From: Agromyces atrinae | GTDB taxonomy: Bacteria > Actinomycetota > Actinomycetes > Actinomycetales > Microbacteriaceae | Reading direction: 5' to 3' | Length of the DNA: 64,000 bases | NCBI RefSeq assembly: GCF_013407835.1 | Contig: NZ_JACCBI010000001.1 | Span: 682,001-746,000 of the forward strand | Shown: positions 49,179-59,066 of the stretch, piece after piece | Layout: every line of letters begins with the position of its first letter | Numbering within the stretch: position 1 is the stretch's first letter | Made by a program: the position numbers and the translations under genes | Notes under the pieces: generated by a model | What the model saw: the letters and a program-made list of their open reading frames with translations, nothing else | Told to the model about the DNA's origin: nothing | Databases searched by the model: none

Positions 49179-51527
49179 CTACCTCCCGCTCGCCCAGACC
49201 GCCTGGCCGGAAGCCGTGTACAGCACGAGATTGCCGTCGTTCTGCATGACGAGTCTGACCGCGCCGCGCCCCGTCGTTCCCGTCGCCCAGATCGCCCGTC
49301 CACCCGCGTACGAGACGAGATTGCCGTCGCCCTGCATGGTGAGCGACGCGTTCGCGCCTCGCCTGTCGTTGGCCCAGATCGCGCGGCCGTTGTCGTAGAC
49401 CACGAGATTGCCGTCGGTCTGCATGACGGCGCGGTACCGGCCGTTGCCCGATTCGAGGTACATGTTCGTCGGTAGCGTCGACACCGCGCCGAGGGTGTCG
49501 CCGAAGCTCCCCGAGACGCCGAAGTCGCCACTGACCGTCGAGGCGGACACGTAGCCCGACCTCGAACCGATGACGGTGACCTTGAGCGTGGCCCGGGCAT
49601 CGGCCGGCGTGAGCGTGTAGCGATCCGCCGTCGCACCAGGGATGGCCGCACCGTTTCGGTACCACTGGAAACGGAACGTCGGCACCGGCTTCCACGTACC
49701 GGTGTTGGCGGTGACGACGGCCCCGACGCGGTTGCCTCCCGAGATCCACGGCGTCGCGGTCGTGAACGTCTGCGGCTGCGGGGTGGCGGGCTTCGGGATC
49801 GCCTTCTTCGCCGACGTGACGGAGGCCGTCGTGTATCCGCTCTTCGACCCCGTCACGGTGACGGTCAGCGCGCGGCCGAGGTCGGTCTTCGTGATCTTGT
49901 ACTTCGCCCCCGTCGCGCCGGAGATCACTGCACCGTCGCGCTTCCACTGGTAGGCGAAGGTCACCGGACTCGGCTTCCACGCTCCGGGAGCGGCGGTGAG
50001 GATCGCACCTTCGGTGGTCGCACCGGAGATCGTCGGGGTCGCCGTCGTGAGCTTCTGCTGCACGGGCGCCGCGGGCAGGAGCTTCTTCGCCGAGGTGCGT
50101 GAGACCGGCGAGTAGCCGCCCTTGGTGCCGGTGACGGTGACAGAGATCTCGCGCTTCGCGTCGGCCGCCGTGACCTTGTAGCTCGCGGCGGTCGCGCCGG
50201 CGATGGGAGCGCCCGCGCGATTCCACTGGTAGGCGAGGGACACCGCTCCCGGGCCCCACGCGCCGGGCTTGGCCGTGAGTGTGGTTCCCTGCTGACCCGT
50301 GCCGGTGATCGTCGGCGTCGATGCGGTGAGAACGCCGCCGGCCTTCAGTCGGTACTCGAGGCCGTCGGCGATACGGCCGGCTCGCGCGTACACCTCGATG
50401 TACGCGTTGCCCGCCGGGGCCGTCGCACTGAACGTCGAACCCGACGAGCACTCCGGGCCACCGAGCTCCTTCGTCTGCAGGATCTTGCCGGCATTGTCGA
50501 GGAGTCGCACCCGGTACGGGCGCTCGGTCGCCAGGCTGCACGACGCTACGAAGCTGACCGAGACCACGGTCGCGCTGCCGAGGCTCAGACGGTACACGTC
50601 GCAGTCGTAGAAGTTGTTGTTGCAGTCGCCGTTGCCCGTCGCGCCGTACACGACCTGGCCCGCCGCGATCGGCGTCGCGGACTTCGTTGCACCGTTCGGT
50701 TCGATCTCGACGACGCGCTTCTCGACCGTCGCCTTCAGCGTGTACGTCTGATTGTTCCAGAGCGGTGTTCCGCCGAAGGACTGAACCCGTGCCGTGAGGG
50801 AGATGTACGACACGCCCTTCGGAACCGAGATGAACCTGCCGCGAAGCGGTGCCCCCGTGTAGTCGGAGGAACTGACATCGACTCGGTGGATGCTTCGCCC
50901 GCTCGCGTCGAGCACGCGGACCGTGAACGAACCGTCGGTGCCGAGTGTGCTCGCGAACCTCAGGTCGAGCGTGAGCTTGCCGTTCTCGGGCGACGTGATC
51001 TTGTAGATATCGCAGTCGTAGAAGTTGTTGTCGCACGTGCCCCGCGGGCCGAATCGACCGGAGAGGGTCGTGCCGAGCGGCAGCACCTGCGCCTGCGCGG
51101 TGGTGTTGTTGGGTTCTTGCTCGCCGATGGTGCCCGCGGCGTGTGCCGAGAATGCGTGCTCGGGGGCATCCGTCGGCACCGGAGCATCGCCCTCGACGGC
51201 TGCCGGCGTCGGCTGCGGGCTCTCGTCCTCGACCGGTGCAGGAGTCTCGCTCGCGTCGGGAGCGTCTTCGACGGGCGCCTCCGACGGCGGCGCCGACGGA
51301 TCGCTCACCTCGGGCGCGTCATCCGTCGTCTCGGGTGCCGGGGTTTCGGGTGCCGGGGTTTCGGGTGCCGGGGCCTCGGGCGCCGGGGTCTCGACAGCCG
51401 GCTGCACCGACGGCACCGGAACGATCTCCTCAGCGAATGCCGCGACCGGCACACACGAACCGGATACCGCGATCACTGCGGCCGTCATGATCGCCACGAT
51501 CGGTGTGCGCCGCTTCCCTTGCCGCAT
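49179..51527 (-). CDS. Secreted multidomain protein with C-terminal bulb-type lectin domain
   Basis: 782 residues from ATG 51527 (GGGAG ribosome binding site). Signal peptide to about residue 32 (VAAFA-EE). Pro/Glu/Ala-rich spacer with PAPET repeats (about 35-125). Two PPC-like beta domains, each with a Cys motif (CDNNFYDCDIY; CNNNFYDCDVY). Three tandem Ig-like repeats (about 380-650; each with GAPIAGATAASY-like text and TVTGTKGGY). Then a beta-prism lectin with three QxDxNxVxY-type sites (MQTDGNLVVY, MQGDGNLVSY, MQNDGNLVLY). It is probably a surface or extracellular mannose-type glycan-binding protein. No sortase motif or membrane anchor is visible. Confidence 0.85.
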   Translation of the reverse strand: MRQGKRRTPIVAIMTAAVIAVSGSCVPVAAFAEEIVPVPSVQPAVETPAPEAPAPETPAPETPAPETTDDAPEVSDPSAPPSEAPVEDAPDASETPAPVEDESPQPTPAAVEGDAPVPTDAPEHAFSAHAAGTIGEQEPNNTTAQAQVLPLGTTLSGRFGPRGTCDNNFYDCDIYKITSPENGKLTLDLRFASTLGTDGSFTVRVLDASGRSIHRVDVSSSDYTGAPLRGRFISVPKGVSYISLTARVQSFGGTPLWNNQTYTLKATVEKRVVEIEPNGATKSATPIAAGQVVYGATGNGDCNNNFYDCDVYRLSLGSATVVSVSFVASCSLATERPYRVRLLDNAGKILQTKELGGPECSSGSTFSATAPAGNAYIEVYARAGRIADGLEYRLKAGGVLTASTPTITGTGQQGTTLTAKPGAWGPGAVSLAYQWNRAGAPIAGATAASYKVTAADAKREISVTVTGTKGGYSPVSRTSAKKLLPAAPVQQKLTTATPTISGATTEGAILTAAPGAWKPSPVTFAYQWKRDGAVISGATGAKYKITKTDLGRALTVTVTGSKSGYTTASVTSAKKAIPKPATPQPQTFTTATPWISGGNRVGAVVTANTGTWKPVPTFRFQWYRNGAAIPGATADRYTLTPADARATLKVTVIGSRSGYVSASTVSGDFGVSGSFGDTLGAVSTLPTNMYLESGNGRYRAVMQTDGNLVVYDNGRAIWANDRRGANASLTMQGDGNLVSYAGGRAIWATGTTGRGAVRLVMQNDGNLVLYTASGQAVWASGR
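51331..51390. repeat. 15-base tandem repeat (4 copies) in the lectin gene
   Basis: Units TCGGGTGCCGGGGTT x2, TCGGGTGCCGGGGCC and TCGGGCGCCGGGGTC encode the PAPET spacer on the minus strand. Copy number could vary by slippage. Confidence 0.85.
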
Positions 51528-51571
51528 GTCTGCTCCCGTGCGGATTCGTACAGGGACGAAAATCCTGCTGA

Positions 51572-51601
51572 ATCGTAAGGGCGCGCCGATCACGGGCACA
51601 A
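51572..51601 (-). promoter_or_regulatory. Candidate promoter of the lectin-protein gene
   Basis: TTGTGC (-35), 18-base spacer, TACGAT (-10) on the minus strand, about 45 bases before ATG 51527. Confidence 0.45.
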
Positions 51602-51728
51602 GGGAATTCGGCGCCGTTCCGCGCAATGACACCTGATCTGGGGTGCCGAGGCCGGGTCCGACCGATCGTCGAATCGTCGTGTCGCGGCGGGAACGGATGA
51701 AACGCGCCGAACGCCGCCCGAAAACACG

Positions 51729-51760
51729 AACACCCCGTCTCACGAGGAGATCGGGGTGTT
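51729..51760 (-). terminator. Terminator of tRNA-Ala
   Basis: Thirteen paired bases with one bulge (AACACCCCG and complement) directly after the encoded CCA, followed on the minus strand by GTGTTTTC. Confidence 0.75.
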
Positions 51761-51835
51761 GGTGGATCTGAGGGGACTCGAACCCCTGACCCCCTGCATG
51801 CCATGCAGGTGCGCTACCAGCTGCGCCACAGACCC
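51760..51835 (-). tRNA. tRNA-Ala (GGC)
   Basis: 76 bases including encoded CCA (51760-51762). The acceptor GGGTCTG pairs with CAGATCC (one G-U). The anticodon arm is CCTGC / ATGGCAT / GCAGG with anticodon GGC. The T-arm has GGTTCGAGTCC. It lies directly downstream of rsfS on the same strand, with a terminator after it. Confidence 0.97.
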
Positions 51836-51913
51836 GTAACCTCCGCAGTGGAGGCAACTCATTGAGGTTACTACACGCTCCCGGCTACTGCGAAATTGAG
51901 GAGTGCTCGCCGT

Positions 51914-52294
51914 TCAGGCGTCGGTCGACTGGCCGGTGAGAGCACCGATCGGGATCGCCGGGCAGTCCTTCCAGAGGCGTTCGAGGCCGTAGTACATGCG
52001 CTCTTCCTCGTGGAAGACGTGGACGATGAGGTCGCCGAAGTCGAGCAGCGCCCAACGGCCCTCCTGGCGGCCTTCGCGGCGCAGCGGCTTCGATCCGCTC
52101 GCGATGAGGGCGTTCTCGACCTCGTCGGCGATCGCGATGACGTTGCGCTCCGAACGGCCCGTGACGAGCAGGAAGACGTCGGTGAGGGGCAGCGGACCCG
52201 ACACGTCGAGAGCGACGAGGTCGACCCCGCCCGTGGCGTCGGCAGCCGCGATAGCGGTGTTCAGGAGTTCGTGGGCGTGGTTCGATGCAGTCAT
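51914..52294 (-). CDS. rsfS: Ribosome silencing factor RsfS
   Basis: 126 residues: VALDVSGPLPLTDVFLLVTG and EGRWALLDFGDLIVHVFHEE, the family's beta-alpha core. It binds uL14 and blocks subunit joining when nutrients fall. It belongs to the nadD-rsfS pairing found across bacteria, here with one hypothetical gene between. Length is normal. Confidence 0.95.
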   Translation of the reverse strand: MTASNHAHELLNTAIAAADATGGVDLVALDVSGPLPLTDVFLLVTGRSERNVIAIADEVENALIASGSKPLRREGRQEGRWALLDFGDLIVHVFHEEERMYYGLERLWKDCPAIPIGALTGQSTDA

Positions 52295-52310
52295 GCGCTC
52301 GCTCTCGGGT

Positions 52311-53360
52311 TCATTGGAAGGCGCCCAGAACGTAGCCGACGATGAGGGTACCGATGACCCCGATCGTGAGGATGCCGGCGGTGACCGCGAGCACGAGGGG
52401 CACGTTCATGCCCTCCTTCTTCGGCGGCGTGATGACGTCGCGGTTGGGGCCCTGCGTGCTGACCGCTCGCGCGGCCGAGATGGGCTGGGCACCCGTGGGA
52501 TCGGTGTGGTGATCGTCGACCTCGTCGAGAAGGCGATCGATGTCGGGCGAGTCGATGTGGCTCGGCATCGCCCCGGTGGCGCCGAGGCCGCGAGGAAGGT
52601 CGACCGATCCGGTGACCATGACCTCGCTCGTGACCGGTCCGCCCGCTCCCCCGAGATGCTCGGGCAGGTTCGGGAGGATCAGCGCGTTCGTCGTGGTCGG
52701 CATCGCCGACCGCGGCACGGGGCCCCGCGAGAGGAACTGGTCGAAGGGCTCGTCGCGTGTCGCGTCGTCGACGTGCATGTCGTGCGACCAGTGACCGACG
52801 GGCGACGTCGTCGGAGTCGCTTCGTCGAGCAGGGTCGACGCGGTCGCCGAGTTGCCCGCGGGCACGCGGTCGATCGCCGGCGTCGACGCCGCAGGGACGG
52901 GCCGATCGGCCGAGCCGCCCACGGAGGGGCCGCCGGTGTCGTCGGAGTCGTCGATGTCGGAAGCCGTGTTCGACGAGAGGAGTGCGCGCAGCTCGCGGCG
53001 CGTCAGCGTGCGCTCGGGAGCACCGCCGCTCGCCTCGTCGCGGTCGTCCGTCGACACGATCGGCGTCGATGCCGTCGGCGGAGCGAAACGGCTCACCGGC
53101 GAGGGGGTGGGCTCGGAAACCGCGGGGTTCGGTGCTTCGGGAGCGGCGGGCTTCTGCGGCGGAGTGAGCGTCGGAGCCTCACCGCCGCGCGTGGTCGACT
53201 CGACCGTCGCGCGGCGCCCGCCACCGGCATCCGTCACGGGGGTCGGCGCGGTGAGAGGCGCCGGCTGCGCGGTCAGCGTGCCGGTCGCGGTCTTTCCGGC
53301 GAGCTGGCGTTCGCGCTCGCGCAACTCACGACGTGTCAGCGGCGGATCTTCTGACGTCAT
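52311..53360 (-). CDS. Hypothetical protein with long disordered region and C-terminal membrane span
   Basis: 349 residues. It opens [16 protein letters not shown] and repeats a related [14 protein letters not shown] near residue 120. Most of the chain is Pro/Thr/Ala/Asp-rich and probably disordered. A single membrane segment ends the protein ([20 protein letters not shown]), which would leave nearly the whole chain in the cytoplasm. I recognise no family. Its start overlaps the nadD stop by 4 bases and rsfS follows 16 bases later, so it is in the operon. Confidence 0.75.
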   Translation of the reverse strand: MTSEDPPLTRRELRERERQLAGKTATGTLTAQPAPLTAPTPVTDAGGGRRATVESTTRGGEAPTLTPPQKPAAPEAPNPAVSEPTPSPVSRFAPPTASTPIVSTDDRDEASGGAPERTLTRRELRALLSSNTASDIDDSDDTGGPSVGGSADRPVPAASTPAIDRVPAGNSATASTLLDEATPTTSPVGHWSHDMHVDDATRDEPFDQFLSRGPVPRSAMPTTTNALILPNLPEHLGGAGGPVTSEVMVTGSVDLPRGLGATGAMPSHIDSPDIDRLLDEVDDHHTDPTGAQPISAARAVSTQGPNRDVITPPKKEGMNVPLVLAVTAGILTIGVIGTLIVGYVLGAFQ

Positions 53361-53977
53361 TCCACACTCCGATACAGGTGGTGCTTGGAGATGTACTGGA
53401 CGACCCCGTCGGGCACCAGGTACCAGACGGGGAAATCCCGACGCACCCTCTCCCGGCAATCGGTCGACGAGATGGCGAGAGCGGGGACTTCCAACAAGCT
53501 TACGTCCTGCTCGGGAAGACCCGCGGCGTTGAGCGGATGACCCGGGCGGCTCACAGCAACGAAGTGCGCGAGGTTCCAGAGCTCGGGGACGTCTTTCCAC
53601 GTGAGGATCTGGGCGATGGCGTCGGCACCCGTGATGAAGAAGAGCTCGGCGCCGGGACGTTCACGGGCGATGTCTCGCAGGGTGTCGATCGTGTAGGTCG
53701 TGCCCGCACGGTCGATGTCGACGCGGCTCACGGTGAAGCGCGGGTTCGACGCCGTCGCGATGACCGTCATGAGGTAGCGGTGCTCGGCCTCGGTGACACC
53801 CGACTTGTGCCAGGGCTGACCGGTCGGCACGAAGACGACCTCGTCGAGGTCGAACGACTGCGCGACCTCGGACGCCGCGACCAGGTGGCCATGGTGGACG
53901 GGGTCGAACGTTCCACCCATGATGCCGATCCGGGGGGAACGGCCCCCCGCGGCCTCCGTGGTCGTCATCTCAGTCAC
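53357..53977 (-). CDS. nadD: Nicotinate-nucleotide adenylyltransferase
   Basis: 206 residues. [18 protein letters not shown] carries the HxGH motif of nucleotidyl transferases; [15 protein letters not shown] is the conserved ISSTxIR segment, with Cys in place of the Ile. It makes deamido-NAD from nicotinate mononucleotide. GTG 53977 is the longest start and ATG 53968 (MTTTEAAGG) is also possible. It overlaps the hypothetical gene downstream by 4 bases. Confidence 0.94.
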   Translation of the reverse strand: MTEMTTTEAAGGRSPRIGIMGGTFDPVHHGHLVAASEVAQSFDLDEVVFVPTGQPWHKSGVTEAEHRYLMTVIATASNPRFTVSRVDIDRAGTTYTIDTLRDIARERPGAELFFITGADAIAQILTWKDVPELWNLAHFVAVSRPGHPLNAAGLPEQDVSLLEVPALAISSTDCRERVRRDFPVWYLVPDGVVQYISKHHLYRSVE

Positions 53978-53982
53978 GTCGG

Positions 53983-54192
53983 TCAGTGACCGCTGTGGCC
54001 GTGCTCTCCGGAGTGGGCCTTCGCGTACGCCTCAGCCTTGGCGGCGTGGCGGTTGGCGACGTCGCGGTACGACCACACGACGAAACCGAGGGCGGCGAAG
54101 ATGACGAGGGCGACGAGGCCGTAGAGCCACGAATCCATCGGGAGCTCGCGGGCGTGCTCGGTCTCGGCGAGGACTGCGGTCACCAGACTCAT
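53983..54192 (-). CDS. Small single-span membrane protein with His-rich tail
   Basis: 69 residues. An N-terminal membrane helix ([20 protein letters not shown], about 20-42) is followed by a charged segment and a tail ending [10 protein letters not shown]. The His-rich end could bind a metal. There is no known family. A GGGAGG ribosome binding site precedes the ATG. It is 5 bases upstream of nadD and 48 downstream of proA in the same run of genes. Confidence 0.75.
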   Translation of the reverse strand: MSLVTAVLAETEHARELPMDSWLYGLVALVIFAALGFVVWSYRDVANRHAAKAEAYAKAHSGEHGHSGH

Positions 54193-54240
54193 AAGGGAGG
54201 CTCCTGTCGTTTCGGAAAGCGCTGGACCAGTCTACCGGCC

Positions 54241-55509
54241 TCAGCCGCGCGACTGACCGCTGCCACGCACGAGCCACTTGGTGCTCGTGAGCTCGGTGAG
54301 CCCCATCGGGCCGCGCGCGTGGAGCTTCTGCGTCGAGATGCCGACCTCGGCGCCGAAGCCGAACTCGCCTCCGTCGGTGAAGCGCGTCGACGCGTTCACC
54401 ATGACGGCGGCCGCGTCGACCTCGTTGAGAAAGCGCTCGGCATTGCCGAGATCGTTCGTGATGATCGACTCGGTGTGCTTCGTCGAGTACCGACGGATGT
54501 GCGCGAGCGCCTCGTCGAGCGAATCGACGACCGCGACGGAGATGTCGAGGCTCATGTGCTCGGTGGCGAAGTCGTCGTCGGTGACGGCGACAGCTGCGGG
54601 ATGGAGCGCACGGGTGCGCTCGTCGGCATGGATCGTCACGCCCGACTCGGCGAGCTTCGCGAGCACGGGCGGCAGCAACGCGTCGGCCGACGCGGAGTGC
54701 ACGAGCAGGGTCTCGAGCGCATTGCAGACGCTCGGGCGCTGGACCTTCGCGTTGTGCACGAGATCGACGGCCCAGTCGAGGGGCGCCGACTCGTCGAGGA
54801 ACATGTGGACGACGCCCGCACCGGTCTCGATGACGGGAACCGTCGACTCGTCGACGACGGCGGCGATGAGGCCCGCACTCCCCCGCGGGATCAGCACGTC
54901 GACGTACCCGCGCGCCTGCATGAGCTGGCGGGCACCGTCACGCCCGAACGCGTCGACCGTCTCGACGGCCGCGCGCGGAAGTCCGACCGACTCGATCGCT
55001 CCCTGGATGACGTCGACGAGGACGCGGTTCGTGTTCTCGGCGGCACTGCCGCCACGCAGCACAACGGCGTTGCCGCTCTTGAGGGCGAGGGCAGCGAGGT
55101 CGACGGTGACGTTCGGTCGGGCTTCGTAGATGACTCCGACGACGCCGAGGGGAACGCGGACCTGCTCGATCCGGATGCCGTTCGGCAGAGCGCTACCTCG
55201 GACCGACTCTCCCACGGGGTCGGCGAGGGACACGATGTCGAGGACGGCGTCGGCGAGCGAGTCGATACGCGCCTCGGAGAGCGTGAGCCGGTCGAGGAGA
55301 CCGTCGGTGAGACCGTTCTCGCGACCGGCCGCGAGGTCGCGCCCGTTCGCCTCGACGATCGACGCGGAGTGGGCCCGGAGGTCGCGCGCGACGGCCTCGA
55401 GGGCGGCGTTCTTCGTCGATGTCGACGCGGTCACGAGAGCACGAGCGGCGTCGACGGACTTCTCGAGGAGGTCGACGACGGCGGGGGTGAGGATGACGGT
55501 TTCCGACAT
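54241..55509 (-). CDS. proA: Gamma-glutamyl phosphate reductase
   Basis: 422-residue aldehyde-dehydrogenase-fold enzyme. The catalytic Cys is in VQRPSVCNALETLL; NAD(P)-binding and family segments include VVLRGGSAAENTNRVL, IPRGSAGLIAAVV and the C-terminal GPMGLTELTSTKW. It reduces glutamyl-5-phosphate to the semialdehyde, the second step of proline synthesis, after ProB, which is encoded 9 bases upstream. Confidence 0.96.
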   Translation of the reverse strand: MSETVILTPAVVDLLEKSVDAARALVTASTSTKNAALEAVARDLRAHSASIVEANGRDLAAGRENGLTDGLLDRLTLSEARIDSLADAVLDIVSLADPVGESVRGSALPNGIRIEQVRVPLGVVGVIYEARPNVTVDLAALALKSGNAVVLRGGSAAENTNRVLVDVIQGAIESVGLPRAAVETVDAFGRDGARQLMQARGYVDVLIPRGSAGLIAAVVDESTVPVIETGAGVVHMFLDESAPLDWAVDLVHNAKVQRPSVCNALETLLVHSASADALLPPVLAKLAESGVTIHADERTRALHPAAVAVTDDDFATEHMSLDISVAVVDSLDEALAHIRRYSTKHTESIITNDLGNAERFLNEVDAAAVMVNASTRFTDGGEFGFGAEVGISTQKLHARGPMGLTELTSTKWLVRGSGQSRG

Positions 55510-55518
55510 CCCTTCAGT

Positions 55519-57943
<2,425 letters not shown>

Positions 57944-57958
57944 ACAAACGACGAATGC

Positions 57959-58216
57959 CTATTCGGCGGCCGCCACGATGTTGATGACCTTGCGGCCACC
58001 CTTCTGACCGAACTCGACCGAGCCGGCAGCGAGAGCGAAGAGCGTGTCGTCGCCACCACGGCCGACGTTAGCGCCCGGGTGGAAGTGCGTGCCGCGCTGG
58101 CGGACGATGATCTCGCCTGCGCCGACGACCTGGCCGCCGAAGCGCTTCACGCCGAGGCGCTGAGCGTTCGAGTCACGGCCGTTGCGGGTGGAGCTAGCTC
58201 CCTTTTTGTGTGCCAT
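57959..58216 (-). CDS. rpmA: 50S ribosomal protein L27
   Basis: 85 residues. [20 protein letters not shown] followed by [11 protein letters not shown], then [20 protein letters not shown]. The N-terminal tail reaches the peptidyl transferase centre. There is no extra cleaved N-terminus, unlike in Firmicutes. It is 18 bases downstream of rplU. Confidence 0.97.
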   Translation of the reverse strand: MAHKKGASSTRNGRDSNAQRLGVKRFGGQVVGAGEIIVRQRGTHFHPGANVGRGGDDTLFALAAGSVEFGQKGGRKVINIVAAAE

Positions 58217-58234
58217 TCTGCCTTCTCCTCGCGG

Positions 58235-58549
58235 CTACTTGATGCCGGTGATCTTGACGCGCGTGAGCTCCTGACGGTGCCCCTGACGCTTCTTGTAGCC
58301 GGTCTTGTTCTTGAACTTCTGGATGATGATCTTGGGGCCACGGAGGTCGCTGAGGACCTCGGCGGTGACCGTGACCTTCTCGAGCGCCGCGGCGTCAGAG
58401 GTGATGGTGTCGCCGTCGACGAGGAGGACGGCGGCCAGCTGGACCGTTCCGTTCTCGCGAGCCTTCAACTTCACGCGGTCCATCGTGACGATGGTTCCGA
58501 CCTCGACCTTTTCCTGGCGGCCACCGGCGCGCACTACTGCGTAAACCAC
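58235..58549 (-). CDS. rplU: 50S ribosomal protein L21
   Basis: 104 residues with a GTG start ([17 protein letters not shown]). [20 protein letters not shown] near the C-terminus binds 23S rRNA. It is the first gene of the rplU-rpmA-obg-proB-proA-nadD-rsfS run, with a leader of about 125 bases. Confidence 0.97.
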   Translation of the reverse strand: MVYAVVRAGGRQEKVEVGTIVTMDRVKLKARENGTVQLAAVLLVDGDTITSDAAALEKVTVTAEVLSDLRGPKIIIQKFKNKTGYKKRQGHRQELTRVKITGIK

Positions 58550-58581
58550 TACATGTACCTATCTCTGGGGAGCCTGCGCTC

Positions 58582-58597
58582 CGATTTCACAGGGAAG
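58582..58597 (-). promoter_or_regulatory. Leader hairpin upstream of rplU
   Basis: On the minus strand GGAGC-GCAG-GCTCC, about 35-45 bases before the rplU GTG, within the 125-base 5' leader. It could be part of an r-protein autoregulatory leader; there is no direct evidence for that. Boundaries are approximate. Confidence 0.4.
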
Positions 58598-58681
58598 TCA
58601 CTCTGCACATGAACCAGTGGGGGGATCATGCCGGGAAACTGTGGGCGCACACGGGGATAAGCCGACACGCGCCAACGGTCG

Positions 58682-58710
58682 AGTCTACGTCATGGTTGTA
58701 CCCCGGTCAA
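58682..58710 (-). promoter_or_regulatory. Sigma-A-type promoter of the rplU-rpmA-obg operon
   Basis: TTGACC (58705-58710), 17-base spacer, TAGACT (58682-58687). This is the best -35/-10 pair in the window and suits strong ribosomal gene expression. Confidence 0.8.
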
Positions 58711-58745
58711 ACGAGGGCGAGCGCGTGTCGCACCCCGTACGAGCC

Positions 58746-58751
58746 TAAGAT
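58746..58751 (+). promoter_or_regulatory. -10 hexamer of the DUF4031 gene (leaderless)
   Basis: TAAGAT, 7 bases before ATG 58759. Confidence 0.5.
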
Positions 58752-58758
58752 CGGCTCC

Positions 58759-59028
58759 ATGACCGTGCTCATCGACCAGCCGATGTGGCCCGCCCACGGA
58801 ACCCTGTGGAGCCACCTCGTGAGCGACAGCGACCTCGACGAGCTGCACGCCTTCGCGGCCCGGGCCGGAATCCCCCGGCGCGGTTTCGACCTCGACCACT
58901 ACGACGTGCCGGCCGAGCGCTATTCCGACCTCGTCGACAGCGGCGCCGTGCCGGTCTCGAACCGGGAACTCGTCGTGCGCCTCCGCGCGAGCGGACTGCG
59001 CGTCACCCAGCGCGAACGCCGGGCGTGA
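58759..59028 (+). CDS. DUF4031 domain protein
   Basis: 89 residues with the DUF4031 pattern: MTVLIDQPMWPAHGTLWSHL, HAFAARAGIPRRGFDLDHYD, then the basic C-terminus (LRASGLRVTQRERRA). It has no established function. It is divergent from the rplU operon and convergent with rne (38 bases between stops). Confidence 0.85.
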   Translation: MTVLIDQPMWPAHGTLWSHLVSDSDLDELHAFAARAGIPRRGFDLDHYDVPAERYSDLVDSGAVPVSNRELVVRLRASGLRVTQRERRA

Positions 59029-59066
59029 GGTGTCGGGTCGCCGCATCGAGCGGCGACCCGACGCAC

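Noticed and set aside
51331..51390. Short repeats that could suggest a CRISPR array
   Set aside because: Units are 15 bases with no spacers, and they encode the PAPET spacer in frame.
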